A stretch of DNA of 64,000 nucleotides from Mycolicibacterium brumae (GTDB lineage Bacteria; Actinomycetota; Actinomycetes; Mycobacteriales; Mycobacteriaceae): positions 1,364,001 through 1,428,000 of the forward strand of contig NZ_CP104302.1 of NCBI RefSeq assembly GCF_025215495.1. Reading direction: 5' to 3'. Position numbers and translations under genes: made by a program. Of this stretch, positions 44,264-53,953 are shown piece by piece; the first letter of the stretch is position 1, and the number at the start of each line of letters is the position of its first letter. Under the pieces are notes generated by a model, which worked only from the letters and a program-made list of their open reading frames with translations, was not told the origin of the DNA and did no database searches.

Positions 44264-45775
44264 ATGTTGGGCATGCAGCGCATCTTCGGCTCTGCGCTGC
44301 TGACCGCGGCGCTGGTCTGCGCCACCCCACTTCCCGTCGCGCCTGCCGCGCCGAATGTGGCTGCCGCGCAGGCGAACTGGGGGAGCTGCCTGCCGATTGT
44401 CGACGGCGCCGAGCAGGCGCCCGGCGCGCAGTGCGCGATGCTCACGGTGCCGATCGACTACGACGCCCCCGGCGCCGGAGTGGCCCGGATCGCCGTCGTG
44501 CGCGTCCCGGCGACCGGGCAGCGGCTCGGCGCGCTGCTGGTCAACCCGGGCGGTCCGGGCGCCTCGGCGGTGGACACCGTGGTCGCGATGGGCTCGGCGC
44601 TGGCCGGCAGCCCGATCAACACCCACTTCGACCTGGTGGGCTTCGACCCGCGCGGCGTCGGCTACTCCCAGCCGCTGCTGCGCTGCCTGACCGACGCCGA
44701 GTTCGACGCCTGGCGGCGCGAGCCGATGGCCGACTACAGCCCGGCCGGCGTGGCCCGGATCGAAGCGCTCAACAAGCAGTACGCCGATCGGTGCGCCGCC
44801 AAGACCGGAACCGCGGTGCTGGCGCACGTCGGGACCCGCGAGGCGGCCCGCGATATGGACGAGGTCCGCAAAATGCTCGGCGACGAGCAGATCAACTACC
44901 TCGGCTTCAGCTACGGCACCCGGATCGGCACGGAGTACGTCAACCGCTTCGGGCCCAGGGTGCGCGCCATGGTGCTCGACGGGGCGATCGACCCCAGCGC
45001 CGGCCCGCTGGACGCGATCCTGCACCAGATGGCCGGATTCCAGTCGGCCTTCGACGACTTCGCCGCCGACTGCGCCCGTAGCGCCGACTGCCCGCTGGGG
45101 ACCGACCCGAGCCAGGCCAACGCCCGGTACCGGCAGCTGGTCGACCCGCTGGTCACTCGGCCCGCGCGCACCGCCGACCCGCGCGGGCTGTCCTACGCCG
45201 ACGCGATCACCGGCACCTTCAACGCCCTCTACAGCCCGCAGCTGTGGCGCTACCTGACCCGCGGATTGACCGGTCTGGCCCGCGGAACCGATCCCGGGGA
45301 CCTGCTGACGCTGGCCGACGAGTACCAGGGCCGGGACCGCAGCGGGCACTACACCAACGCCCAGGACGCCTTCAACGCCATCCGCTGCGTCGACGCCCCC
45401 TGGCCGACCGATCCGGCGGTCTGGGCCGGCCTGGACGCCGAGGTTCGCGAGGCGGCGCCGTTCGCCGCCTACGGCTCGCACACCGGCCGCGCCCCGCGTG
45501 ACATCTGCTCGTTCTGGCCGGTTCCGCCGACTTCGTCGCCCGCGCCGGCCACCGCCGCCGAGCCCGGCCAGGTGGTGGTGGTCTCCACCACCGGAGACCC
45601 GGCCACCCCGTATCAGGCCGGGGTGTCGCTGGCGCGCCAGCTCGGCGGGTCGCTGGTCACCTTCCAGGGCACCCAGCACACCGCGGTGTTCAACGGGAAC
45701 GAATGCCTGGACACCACGGTGCTGGCGTTCCTTATCGATGGCAAGACTCCGCCGTCGGGCCTGCGCTGCGGCTGA
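44264..45775 (+). CDS. Secreted TAP-like alpha/beta hydrolase (Rv2223c-like)
   Basis: The 503-aa protein has a signal peptide (ALLTAALVCATPLPVAPAAPNVAAAQA), then the Hip1-type hydrolase fold: VNPGGPGASAVD oxyanion region, FDPRGVGYSQP, nucleophile elbow GFSYGTRIG, acid in TTGDPATPYQAG and histidine in GTQHTAVF. It is a tandem paralogue of the preceding gene with 66 bp between them, as in M. tuberculosis Rv2224c-Rv2223c. It has no kinase-like part. Start ATG 44264 or 44273. Confidence 0.9.
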   Translation: MLGMQRIFGSALLTAALVCATPLPVAPAAPNVAAAQANWGSCLPIVDGAEQAPGAQCAMLTVPIDYDAPGAGVARIAVVRVPATGQRLGALLVNPGGPGASAVDTVVAMGSALAGSPINTHFDLVGFDPRGVGYSQPLLRCLTDAEFDAWRREPMADYSPAGVARIEALNKQYADRCAAKTGTAVLAHVGTREAARDMDEVRKMLGDEQINYLGFSYGTRIGTEYVNRFGPRVRAMVLDGAIDPSAGPLDAILHQMAGFQSAFDDFAADCARSADCPLGTDPSQANARYRQLVDPLVTRPARTADPRGLSYADAITGTFNALYSPQLWRYLTRGLTGLARGTDPGDLLTLADEYQGRDRSGHYTNAQDAFNAIRCVDAPWPTDPAVWAGLDAEVREAAPFAAYGSHTGRAPRDICSFWPVPPTSSPAPATAAEPGQVVVVSTTGDPATPYQAGVSLARQLGGSLVTFQGTQHTAVFNGNECLDTTVLAFLIDGKTPPSGLRCG

Positions 45776-45798
45776 GGCCCCCGGGCAAAAGCGCTGTT

Positions 45799-45814
45799 GT
45801 AACACGGAATTAAC
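45799..45814 (+). promoter_or_regulatory. Possible GlnR half-box upstream of glnA2
   Basis: GTAAC-n6-TTAAC fits the AC-n9-AC spacing of actinobacterial GlnR sites. It ends 22 bp before the glnA2 start codon, close for an activator site, so it may act on a transcript starting further upstream, repress, or be fortuitous. Confidence 0.35.
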
Positions 45815-45836
45815 AGCTGGCGCCTACAGTCGCTGC

Positions 45837-47177
45837 ATGGATCGCCAGATGGAATTCGTGCTGCGGACCCTGGAAGAACGCGACATCCGATTCGTCCGGC
45901 TCTGGTTCACCGACGTGCTCGGATTCCTCAAATCGGTGGCGATCGCCCCGGCCGAACTCGAAGGCGCATTCGAGGAGGGCATCGGATTCGACGGCTCCTC
46001 CATCGAGGGGTTCGCCCGGGTGTCGGAATCCGACTGCGTCGCCCGGCCCGATCCGTCGACCTTCCAGATCCTGCCCTGGCGGGCCAACAACGGGCACTTC
46101 CACACCGCCCGGATGTTCTGCGACATCACCATGCCCGACGGCTCCCCGTCCTGGGCCGACTCCCGGCACGTGCTGCGCCGCCAGCTCGCCAAGGCCAGCG
46201 ACCTCGGGTTCTCCTGCTACGTGCACCCGGAGATCGAGTTCTTCCTGCTGGAGCCCGGCCCGTACGACGGCAGCGTCCCGGTGCCGTCGGACAACGGCGG
46301 CTACTTCGACCAGGCCGTGCACGACAGCGCGCCGAACTTCCGCCGCAACGCCATCGAGGCGCTGGAGAAGATGGGCATCTCGGTGGAGTTCAGCCACCAC
46401 GAGGGCGCGCCCGGGCAGCAGGAGATCGACCTGCGGTACGCCGACGCGCTGTCCATGGCCGACAACGTGATGACCTTCCGGCACCTGGTCAAGGAGGTCG
46501 CGCTGTCGGAGGGGGTGCGGGCGTCGTTCATGCCCAAGCCGTTCACCGAGTACTCCGGCTCGGGCATGCACACCCATATGAGCCTGTTCGAGGGCGAGAC
46601 CAACGCCTTCCACAGCGACGACGACCCGCTGCAGCTCTCCTCGGTCGGCCGGTCGTTCATCGCAGGCATCCTGGAGCATGCGGTGGAGATCAGCGCCGTC
46701 ACCAACCAGTGGGTGAACTCCTACAAGCGGCTGGTGCACGGCGGGGAGGCCCCCACCGCCGCCTGCTGGGGCGCCGCCAACCGCTCGGCGTTGGTGCGGG
46801 TGCCGATGTACACGCCGAACAAGTCGGCGTCGCGCCGCATCGAGGTGCGCAGCCCCGACTCGGCGTGCAACCCGTACCTGACCTACGCGGTGCTGCTGGC
46901 CGCCGGCCTGCGCGGGGTGGAGCAGGGCTACGAACTCGCCCCCGAGGCCGAGGACAACGTCTGGGACCTCACCCCGGAGGAGCGTCGCGCGATGGGCTAC
47001 CGGGAGCTGCCCAGCAGCCTCGGGCACGCGCTGGCCGAAATGGAGCGCAGCGAGCTGGTCGCCGAGGCGCTCGGCGAGCACGTGTTCGACTTCTTCCTGC
47101 GCAATAAGCGTTCCGAGTGGGAGAACTACCGCAGCAACGTCACGCCCTACGAGCTGAAGCAGTACCTCTCGCTGTAG
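45837..47177 (+). CDS. glnA2: Glutamine synthetase-type enzyme GlnA2
   Basis: This 446-aa GS has the same length as Rv2222c. Motifs include GIGFDGSSIEGF, HPEIEFFLLE (metal Glu), FMPKPFTEYSGSGMHTHMSL (ammonia/glutamate site) and NKSASRRIEVRSPDSACNPYL. The loop equivalent to the adenylylation Tyr region reads NVWDLTPEERRAM, without the Tyr-Asp/Glu-Leu pattern, so it is probably not a GlnE target. In mycobacteria GlnA2 is one of the GS paralogues tied to glutamine or polyamine metabolism. glnE follows after 24 bp. Confidence 0.95.
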   Translation: MDRQMEFVLRTLEERDIRFVRLWFTDVLGFLKSVAIAPAELEGAFEEGIGFDGSSIEGFARVSESDCVARPDPSTFQILPWRANNGHFHTARMFCDITMPDGSPSWADSRHVLRRQLAKASDLGFSCYVHPEIEFFLLEPGPYDGSVPVPSDNGGYFDQAVHDSAPNFRRNAIEALEKMGISVEFSHHEGAPGQQEIDLRYADALSMADNVMTFRHLVKEVALSEGVRASFMPKPFTEYSGSGMHTHMSLFEGETNAFHSDDDPLQLSSVGRSFIAGILEHAVEISAVTNQWVNSYKRLVHGGEAPTAACWGAANRSALVRVPMYTPNKSASRRIEVRSPDSACNPYLTYAVLLAAGLRGVEQGYELAPEAEDNVWDLTPEERRAMGYRELPSSLGHALAEMERSELVAEALGEHVFDFFLRNKRSEWENYRSNVTPYELKQYLSL

Positions 47178-47201
47178 ACCTCCTGGGATACGGTGTCTGG
47201 C

Positions 47202-50171
47202 GTGCCACAATCGCGTCCCCGCCCGGCGACCGGGCGACCCACCGTGCCCAGCGTCGGCCGGCTGGGGCTGGTCGACTCCACGGCGCGGGCGAACCTGGAC
47301 CAGCTCGGCTGGGTGACCGAGGCGCACGTCGCGTTGCTGTGGTCGCTGTCGCGCGCCGCCGACGCCGACGCCGCGCTGCACGCCATGATCCGGCTGTCGG
47401 AGTCGCTGGGCCCGGACTACGCCGAACTCGACGCGGCCCTGCTGACCGACACCGGCCTGCGCGGCCGGCTGTTCGGGCTGCTGGGCGCCTCCCTGGCCTT
47501 CGGCGACCATCTGGCGGCGAGCCCGCAGTCCTGGCGGCTGCTGGCCGGGCGGGTGTCGCTGCCCGGACGCGATGAGCTGCGCGCCGCGTTCACCGCGGCC
47601 GCGCGGGAAAACGCCGGCCCGACAGCGCAATTGACGCTGCGCAAGATCTACCGCGACCACTTGATGGTGCTCGCCGCGCTCGACCTGGCGCCGACCGTCG
47701 AAGACGAACCGGTGCTGGAGTTCCCGACCGTCGGCGCGCACCTGGCGGACCTGGCCGACGCCGCGCTGGACGCCGCGCTGACCATCGCGGTGACGAAGGT
47801 CTGCGGCGCGGACACCCCGGCGCCCCGGCTGGCGGTCATCGCGATGGGCAAATGTGGCGCCCGAGAGCTAAACTACGTCAGCGACGTCGACATCATCTTC
47901 GTCGCCGAGAACGCCGACTCGGTGACCACCCGGGTGGCCGGGGAGCTGATGCGCTTCGCCTCGGACACCTTCTTCGAGACCGACGCGGCGCTGCGACCCG
48001 AAGGCAAGGCCGGCCAGTTGGTGCGCACCCTGGAGTCGCACGTGGCGTACTACCAGCGCTGGGCGAAGACCTGGGAGTTCCAGGCGCTGCTGAAGGCCCG
48101 GCCGGCCGTCGGCGACGCCGAACTCGGCGCGGCCTACATCGAGGCGCTGATGCCGATGGTGTGGAAGGCCCGCGACCGCGAGGACTTCGTGCCCGACGTG
48201 CAGGCCATGCGTCGCCGCGTGGAGGAGCTGGTGCCCGCCGACGTCCGGGACCGGGAACTCAAGCTGGGCACCGGCGGGTTGCGCGACGTGGAGTTCGCCG
48301 TGCAGCTGCTGCAGCTGGTGCACGGCCGCACCGACGAATCGCTGCAGGTCGCCTCGACCGTCGACGCGCTGGCCGCGCTCGGCGCGGGTGGATACGTGGG
48401 CCGCGACGACGCGGCGAATCTGACCGCGTCGTACGAGTTTCTGCGGCTGCTGGAGCACCGGTTGCAGCTGCAACGGCTCAAGCGCACCCACCTGCTTCCG
48501 CCACCGGACGACGACGAGGCGATGCGCTGGCTGGCGCGGGCCGCCCACGTCCGTCCCGACGGCACCCACGACGCTCTCGGAGTGCTGCGCAGTGAGCTGC
48601 GCCGCAACAGCGTTCGGGTGTCCCGGCTGCACGCCAAGCTGTTCTATCAGCCGCTGCTCGAATCCGTCGGCGCCGCACTGGATTTCCGCACGGGCATGTC
48701 CACCGAGGCCGCCGAACGGCAGCTGGCGGCGCTGGGCTACCGCGCGCCGGGCAGCGCGCTGACGCACCTGGGGGCGCTGGCCAATGCCAGCGGTCGCCGC
48801 GGGCAGGTGCAGACCGTGCTGCTGCCAACCCTGCTGGACTGGTTGTCGGACACCCCCGACCCGGACGCCGGACTGCTGAACTACCGCAAGGTGTCCGAGG
48901 CGCTCGACGAGCAGCGCTGGTACCTGGCCACCCTGCGCGACGAGAGCGCGGTGGCCAAGCGGCTGATGCGGGTGCTGGGCACCTCGGCGTATGTCCCGGA
49001 CCTGCTGATCCGCGCGCCGGAGGTGCTGCAGGCCTACGGCGACGGGCCGATGGGCCCCAAGCTGCTCGACACCGATCCCGACAGCGTCGCCAAATCGCTG
49101 GTGGCCGCCGCCGCCCGGCACAAGGATCCGGAGCGGGCGATCGCCGCCGCGCGCAGCCTGCGCCGCCGCGAATTGGCCCGGATCGCGTCGGCGGACCTGC
49201 TGGGGATGCTCACCGTGCGGCAGGTGTGCCACGCGCTGACCTCGATCTGGGTGGCGGTGCTGCAGTCGGCGCTGGACGCGGTGATCCGCGCGAACACCGA
49301 CGGCGACCCGCCGGCGAAGGTCGCGGTGATCGGCATGGGCCGCCTCGGTGGCCGGGAACTCGGCTACGGCTCCGACGCCGACGTCATGTTCGTCTGCGAG
49401 CCGAACGAGGGCGTCGAAGACATGGTGGCGGTGCGCTGGACGACGACCGTCGCCGAGCAGGTCCGCGCGCTGCTCGGCACCCCGAGCGCCGATCCGCCGC
49501 TGGAGGTCGACGCCAACCTGCGCCCCGAGGGCCGCAACGGCCCGCTGGTCCGCACCCTGGCCTCCTATGAGGCGTACTACAAGCAGTGGGCCGAAGCGTG
49601 GGAGGTGCAGGCGCTGTTGCGCGCGCACCGGGTGGCCGGCGATATGGACCTCGGTGAGCGGTTCCTGCTGATGGTCGACGCGTTTCGCTTTCCGCCGGAA
49701 GGGATTTCGGCCAAGACCGTGCAGGAGATCCGCCGGATCAAGGCCCGCGTGGACGCCGAGCGGCTGCCGCGCGGCGCGGACCCGAACACCCACACCAAGT
49801 TGGGCCGCGGCGGTTTGGCCGACATCGAGTGGACCGTGCAGCTGCTGCAGTTGCGTTACGCCCACGAGTACCCCGGGCTGCACAACACCTCGACGCTGGA
49901 GTGCCTGGACATCATCGAAGAAGTCGGGCTGGTGGGGGGTGAGGACGTGGATAAGCTGCGTACCGCGTGGCTGACCGCGACCGCGAGCCGCAACGCCCTG
50001 GTGCTGGTCAAGGGCAAGCCCACCGACCAGTTGCCCGGGCCGGGCCGGTTCCTCAACGCCGTCGCGGTGGCCGCCGGCTGGCCCGACGACGACGGCGGCG
50101 CGTTCCTGGACAACTACCTGCGGGTGACCCGTCGGGCGAAAGTTGTGGTGCGCGAGGTTTTCGGGGCCTGA
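47202..50171 (+). CDS. glnE: Glutamine synthetase adenylyl-transferase/-removing enzyme GlnE
   Basis: The 989-aa bifunctional enzyme has two nucleotidyltransferase halves. The N-terminal de-adenylylase has [20 protein letters not shown], and the C-terminal adenylylase has [20 protein letters not shown]; each has the Gly-x-Ser-Asp-x-Asp metal site. Each half is followed by a helical linker ([19 protein letters not shown] and [19 protein letters not shown]). It modifies GlnA1, encoded 6.6 kb away. GTG 47202 gives [25 protein letters not shown], aligning with the M. tuberculosis N-terminus; an upstream GTG at 47193 is possible. Confidence 0.96.
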   Translation: MPQSRPRPATGRPTVPSVGRLGLVDSTARANLDQLGWVTEAHVALLWSLSRAADADAALHAMIRLSESLGPDYAELDAALLTDTGLRGRLFGLLGASLAFGDHLAASPQSWRLLAGRVSLPGRDELRAAFTAAARENAGPTAQLTLRKIYRDHLMVLAALDLAPTVEDEPVLEFPTVGAHLADLADAALDAALTIAVTKVCGADTPAPRLAVIAMGKCGARELNYVSDVDIIFVAENADSVTTRVAGELMRFASDTFFETDAALRPEGKAGQLVRTLESHVAYYQRWAKTWEFQALLKARPAVGDAELGAAYIEALMPMVWKARDREDFVPDVQAMRRRVEELVPADVRDRELKLGTGGLRDVEFAVQLLQLVHGRTDESLQVASTVDALAALGAGGYVGRDDAANLTASYEFLRLLEHRLQLQRLKRTHLLPPPDDDEAMRWLARAAHVRPDGTHDALGVLRSELRRNSVRVSRLHAKLFYQPLLESVGAALDFRTGMSTEAAERQLAALGYRAPGSALTHLGALANASGRRGQVQTVLLPTLLDWLSDTPDPDAGLLNYRKVSEALDEQRWYLATLRDESAVAKRLMRVLGTSAYVPDLLIRAPEVLQAYGDGPMGPKLLDTDPDSVAKSLVAAAARHKDPERAIAAARSLRRRELARIASADLLGMLTVRQVCHALTSIWVAVLQSALDAVIRANTDGDPPAKVAVIGMGRLGGRELGYGSDADVMFVCEPNEGVEDMVAVRWTTTVAEQVRALLGTPSADPPLEVDANLRPEGRNGPLVRTLASYEAYYKQWAEAWEVQALLRAHRVAGDMDLGERFLLMVDAFRFPPEGISAKTVQEIRRIKARVDAERLPRGADPNTHTKLGRGGLADIEWTVQLLQLRYAHEYPGLHNTSTLECLDIIEEVGLVGGEDVDKLRTAWLTATASRNALVLVKGKPTDQLPGPGRFLNAVAVAAGWPDDDGGAFLDNYLRVTRRAKVVVREVFGA

Positions 50172-50200
50172 CCTAGGGCAGATACGGCGCCGACGCGGCC

Positions 50201-50310
50201 GCGAGGGGCCAGTTGCTGCACGACTGGCCATCTGTGAACACAAAAGCCCAGGTCAGCTAGCCGCGAAGCGGACACGAAGGGGCGCTCGTGCCCTGTCGGG
50301 CCTCTCGCGG
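50201..50310 (+). repeat. Dispersed intergenic repeat, copy 1 (after glnE)
   Basis: This 110-bp stretch aligns without gaps to 59202-59311 with 80 identical positions by hand count. Shared cores are GCGAG, GCTGCACGA-TGGCC, GAACACAA, GACAC, CTCGTG and CGCGG. Both copies are intergenic and in the same orientation. The surrounding 281-bp gap between glnE and csbD holds no other gene. Confidence 0.6.
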
Positions 50311-50452
50311 GCTCAATTGTGTGGAAACTGGCCACTCGAGGAGGATTCGGCGCCGAATCTGGCCGCTCGGTCCGGCAGGCACGTCCGCGCGGTGACCGCC
50401 GTCACAGGAATTGGGTGGTTTAGCCCTCGGCAGACCGGGGCATCCCTTGAGC

Positions 50453-50626
50453 ATGAGTGCAACAGACAAGATCAAGAACAAGCTGGACGACCTCGGTGGC
50501 AAGGCCAAGGAGGCCATCGGCAAGGCCACCGACGACGACTCGACGAAGAACGAAGGCAAGGCCGATCAGGTCAAGGCGGACTTCAAGGACGCCGGCGAAA
50601 AGGTGAAGGACGCCTTCAAGCACTGA
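50453..50626 (+). CDS. CsbD-family small stress protein
   Basis: This is a 57-aa, highly charged, Lys/Asp/Ala-rich helical protein with the CsbD pattern: DKIKNKLDDLGGKAKEAIGKATDDDS, then EGKADQVKADFKDAGEKVKDAFK. CsbD-like proteins are general-stress proteins, usually under alternative sigma factors in Bacillus and mycobacteria. It is the first gene of the accessory block between glnE and glnA1. Confidence 0.88.
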   Translation: MSATDKIKNKLDDLGGKAKEAIGKATDDDSTKNEGKADQVKADFKDAGEKVKDAFKH

Positions 50627-50707
50627 GGTCTAACACCTTCGACAAACCCATAGGCGAGGCGGCAGCACGGTTGCGTGCTGCCGCCTCGTCGCGTTCGGTT
50701 AGCTCGC

Positions 50708-51636
50708 ATGCACGCTATGCAGCCGGTGGTTCAGAAGCTCGTCGATCTGGTCAAGGAGAACGGCTGGCGGGCCGACTTCGAAGAGGCGATCGCGAAGGTG
50801 CGGTCCTACAACGTGCCGGCGCTGGCCGACCTGACCTCGACTTCGACAACTCGTGGGGGAAGTTCCTCGACACACCCGAATCCGTCGGACACATCGAGGA
50901 TTTCAAGAACAACCCGCTGTTTCAGTGGGACGAATTCATGGCCCCGCCCAGCGGGTACTTCACCTACAACCAGTTCTTCGCCCGGCACATCAAACCGGGT
51001 ATGCGCCCCATCGCGGCGATCGCCGACGACAGCGTGATCACCTCGCCGGCCGACTGCACCTTCGTCGACTACTGGGAAGTCGACAACGACTCCAATATCT
51101 TCATCGAGAGCAAGGGCCTGCAATGGTCCATCAAGGATCTGCTGGCCGACAGCGACTACGCGGACGAGTTCGCCGGCGGCATCTTCACCCACTCGTTTCT
51201 GAACACCAACGACTACCACCGGTGGCACACCCCGGTGTCCGGAACCATCTTGGAAGCCAAGATCATTCAGGGCCAGGACTACCTGGACATCGGTGTGGTT
51301 CCCGGGCCGGTCGTCGACGGCAAGCAGACGCACAACGTCACCATCCTCGACGGCACCGGCTACCAGTTCGTGCAGACCCGCGGCATGATCGTCATCGACT
51401 CGCCGATCGGGCTGGTCGCGTGCGTGCCGATGGGCATGTGGCCGGTGTCCTCGGTCGTCATCACCGCCGATGAGGGCCGCACCCTGCAGAAGGGCGACGA
51501 ACTCGGCTACTTCGCTTTCGGCGGTTCGGATTTCGTGATGGTGTTCCAGCAGCGGAGCAACGTGATCCTGAACGGGCGTCCCAATAAGCATGTCCGCACC
51601 GGCAGCTGCATCGGACGAGCGTTCCCCAACATCTGA
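50708..51636 (+). pseudogene. Phosphatidylserine decarboxylase-like gene with frameshift and apparent internal deletion
   Basis: The frame from ATG 50708 (MHAMQPVVQKLVDLVKENGWRADFEEAIAKVRSYNVPALADL) resembles the start of the PSD-related family. At about 50830-50836 the protein continues in a different frame, LDFDNSWGKFLDTPESVGH... through TFVDYWEVDNDSN and HSFLNTNDYHRWHTPVSGTILEAK. It ends at GYFAFGGSDFVMVFQQR, where GGS is the pyruvoyl self-cleavage site. Full-length members usually have roughly 90-100 more residues between those two parts, so the joint is probably a deletion scar. Confidence 0.72.
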
Positions 51637-51669
51637 GCCGCGCGCAGGATCAAGCCCGGAGGTGACAAC

Positions 51670-52107
51670 GTGACGGTTCGCATGGACAACGTCGGCATTG
51701 TGGTCGAAGACCTGACCGGCGCTATCGCCTTCTTCCTCGACCTCGGACTCGAACTCGAAGGACGAGCCACGGCCGAGGGCGAGTGGGCCGGACGCTGCAC
51801 AGGCCACGGCGACCAGCGGGTAGAGGTCGCCATGATGCGCACCCCTGACGGCCACAGCCGGGTGGAACTCTCTCGCTTCCTCGCACCTGAAGTGATCGAT
51901 GATCACCGGAACGCACCCGTCAACTCGCTGGGATATCTCCGCGTGATGTTCGAGGTGGACGACATCGACGACACCTTGGCCCGACTCGACTCGCACGGCG
52001 CGCAACTTGTCAGCAGCGAGGTCGTGAACTACGAGGACTTCTACCGACTCTGCTACATCCGCGGACCCGAGGGCATCCTCATCGGTCTCGCGCAGAATCT
52101 CCGCTGA
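51670..52107 (+). CDS. VOC-superfamily (glyoxalase-like) protein
   Basis: The 145-aa protein starts MDNVGIVVEDLTGAIAFFLDLGLELEGRA and ends with YRLCYIRGPEGILIGLAQNL, the paired beta-alpha-beta-beta-beta modules of the fold. The middle holds VEVAMMRTPDGHSRVELSRFL. GTG start with GGAGG 8 nt before. Related to lactoylglutathione-lyase-like proteins of unknown substrate. It directly follows the PSD remnant (33 bp). Confidence 0.85.
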   Translation: MTVRMDNVGIVVEDLTGAIAFFLDLGLELEGRATAEGEWAGRCTGHGDQRVEVAMMRTPDGHSRVELSRFLAPEVIDDHRNAPVNSLGYLRVMFEVDDIDDTLARLDSHGAQLVSSEVVNYEDFYRLCYIRGPEGILIGLAQNLR

Positions 52108-52222
52108 TCCGGTCGCCGGCGGTGCCTGCGGCACCCTCGTGATTGCGACCCGTTTCCGGGGAGCGCACACCGCCGGCACGGTTCTCGACGTCCTCGAAAG
52201 CCGATACGGCGACAGGGCCGCG

Positions 52223-52714
52223 TCAGTCGATGAGGCTCTGGAGCGCCGGATCGGCGAACAGCGCCGTCGGGATCCCGAGAACCTGCTTGGGGCGGACCCG
52301 CAACACGATCAGCGCACCGGCTGGGCGGGCCGAGATGATGTTGCCGCGGTCGATGACCAGAGTGGAGGCGGGGGTGTCGATACGGATTCGGGTGTCATCG
52401 CAGCCGGCGGCCCACCGCGAACCGGCGCGCAGGACTCGGCGGTTCGGAACGTAGGCACACACCAGACTCACCAGGACAGCGAACGCCGCGTACACCACAG
52501 CCGCTCCCGCGAATATCACGGACCCGACGACCCACCCGCTGCCGTTGACGACGCACACCACGGCGGCGATCGCGGCGACCACCGTCGTGAAGGCCAGTAG
52601 CCGCCTCCACAGCGCGGGTTGCCGCAGAATCGATAGCGTCGCCCGCCGCGCATCGCCGGGTTGTGCGGTCCACTCCGTGGTGGCCTTGGGGATCTGGTCC
52701 ACGCCGCCGGTCAC
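52223..52714 (-). CDS. Small membrane protein with two helices and a YcxB/PH-like C-terminal domain
   Basis: The 163-aa protein has two adjacent hydrophobic helices (LLAFTTVVAAIAAVVCVV and VVGSVIFAGAAVVYAAFAVLVSLVCAYV). A C-terminal beta-rich cytoplasmic part (TRIRIDTPASTLVIDRGNIISARPAGALIVLRVRPKQVLGIPTALF) resembles the YcxB-type domain. GTG start. Function unknown. It is divergent from the methyltransferase gene with 72 bp between starts. The 115 bp to the VOC gene hold nothing recognisable. Confidence 0.65.
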   Translation of the reverse strand: MTGGVDQIPKATTEWTAQPGDARRATLSILRQPALWRRLLAFTTVVAAIAAVVCVVNGSGWVVGSVIFAGAAVVYAAFAVLVSLVCAYVPNRRVLRAGSRWAAGCDDTRIRIDTPASTLVIDRGNIISARPAGALIVLRVRPKQVLGIPTALFADPALQSLID

Positions 52715-52786
52715 GAACGCAGTCTCGCACGACGGGTGGGCCGACGGGGCGCGGAGCGCGCGCCGTCACCTCGTGGTTGGGGGTTT

Positions 52787-53467
52787 ATGGTGAGCGACGT
52801 GGTCAATGTGAGCCGAGTCTGGCAGAACCCGGCGTTCGCTGGGACGGTCGGCGCGAGCTATGACTGGGCGATGGGGCGACAGTCCGTCGCACGGCGGTTC
52901 GGACGTCTTGTGATGGGCGCCGATGTAGATCGTGTCTACCGTGCGATGGATGTCGTCGCCGAAATGCCAGACGGCGCGGCGATTCTCGATGTGCCCTGCG
53001 GGAGCGGAATCGTCATGCTCCGGTTGCGAGCCGATCAGCGAGTCCGGTACGTGGGGTTGGATATTTCAGCGCCGATGCTGCAGCGCGCTCGACGTCGGAT
53101 TCCCGCCGAGCGCCGCGATCGGGTCGAGATCATCGAGGGCAGCATCGAGCAGATGCCATTCGGTGATGGTGAGTTCGATCTGTGTGTCTGCTTCAACGGC
53201 TTACACTGCGTGCCCGACCCGGCGGTCGCCGTGGCTGAGATCGCACGGTGCCTGAAACCCGGTGGCAGGCTGGTTGGCGAATTCGCCGTCCGAGGCCAAC
53301 TCCGCCGGTCAGACGCCTACATGACAGTGCTGCGGGCTACCGGAACGTTCGGTCCGGGCGGCGCCGTCGCCGATGCTCGGCGGTGGTTGACCGAGGCCGG
53401 TTTGGTGATCGACGGACTGGAGTGCACCGGTGCGATCGCACATTTTGACGCGCACCGTCCTGGCTGA
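52787..53467 (+). CDS. SAM-dependent methyltransferase (class I, Methyltransf_11 type)
   Basis: The 226-aa protein has motif I ILDVPCGSGIVMLRL, the acidic post-I VGLDISAPMLQRARRRIP, motif II FGDGEFDLCVCFNGLHCVPDP and motif III CLKPGGRLVGEFAVRG. The N-terminal YDWAMGRQSVARRFGRLVMG is typical of small-molecule methyltransferases of the ubiquinone/menaquinone-like group. ATG 52787. Substrate unknown. Confidence 0.88.
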   Translation: MVSDVVNVSRVWQNPAFAGTVGASYDWAMGRQSVARRFGRLVMGADVDRVYRAMDVVAEMPDGAAILDVPCGSGIVMLRLRADQRVRYVGLDISAPMLQRARRRIPAERRDRVEIIEGSIEQMPFGDGEFDLCVCFNGLHCVPDPAVAVAEIARCLKPGGRLVGEFAVRGQLRRSDAYMTVLRATGTFGPGGAVADARRWLTEAGLVIDGLECTGAIAHFDAHRPG

Positions 53468-53479
53468 CCGGCGGAAGGC

Positions 53480-53896
53480 TCAGGCCGACTGCTCGGCGGC
53501 AGCCGCCCGGGCGCGGTTGGCGAGGATCACCTCGCGGTTCGCGGCCGCCCAGGTGATCAACGACGTGACGATGTCCAGCAGGCCGTGGCTCAGCGGCGTC
53601 AGGGCGTATTCGACGCGCGGCGGAACCTCGGGGTAGGAGGTTCTGGTCACCAGTCCGTCCTGGCGCAGTTGGCGCAGCGTCAGGGTCAGCATGCGTTGGG
53701 AAATGATGCCGATGTCGTTGTGCAGATCGGTGTAGCGCCGCGGCCCGTTGGCCAGCACCGCGATCACTAGCAGGGTCCATTTGTCGCCGATGCGATCGAG
53801 GATCTGCCGAATGAAGATCATCTCCTCGGCGGGTATCCCGGCGCAGGGCGCCGGCAGCGCATCGGCGCCACCCGGTGTGACGGTCATGACGCACAT
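53480..53896 (-). CDS. HxlR-family transcriptional regulator
   Basis: The 138-aa winged-helix protein has the HxlR core: ILDRIGDKWTLLVIAVLANGPRRYTDLHNDIGIISQRMLTLTLRQLRQDGLVTRTSYPEVPPRVEYALTPLSHGLLDIVTSLITWA. A cysteine in PAPCAG precedes the domain, the position of redox-sensing Cys in HxlR/QorR-type regulators. The ATG at 53887 may be the true start, since GGGAG lies a better distance before it. It is divergent from the broken SDR gene, its likely target. Confidence 0.9.
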   Translation of the reverse strand: MCVMTVTPGGADALPAPCAGIPAEEMIFIRQILDRIGDKWTLLVIAVLANGPRRYTDLHNDIGIISQRMLTLTLRQLRQDGLVTRTSYPEVPPRVEYALTPLSHGLLDIVTSLITWAAANREVILANRARAAAAEQSA

Positions 53897-53953
53897 CTCC
53901 CTCCGTAACGGACACTCATGTGCCTTTTGTAACCCGCTCCGCGCCCGGCCATC

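Noticed and set aside
42266..45805. 1179-codon open frame on the minus strand
   Set aside because: It mirrors the two Hip1-type hydrolase genes and continues over the gap between them without any recognisable motif.
45810..47741. 643-codon open frame opposite glnA2 and glnE
   Set aside because: Composition is that of an antisense frame, and the plus strand encodes well-conserved enzymes.
47868..50243. 791-codon frame opposite glnE
   Set aside because: Shadow frame; the His/Gln/Arg-rich content is typical of reversed GC-rich codons.
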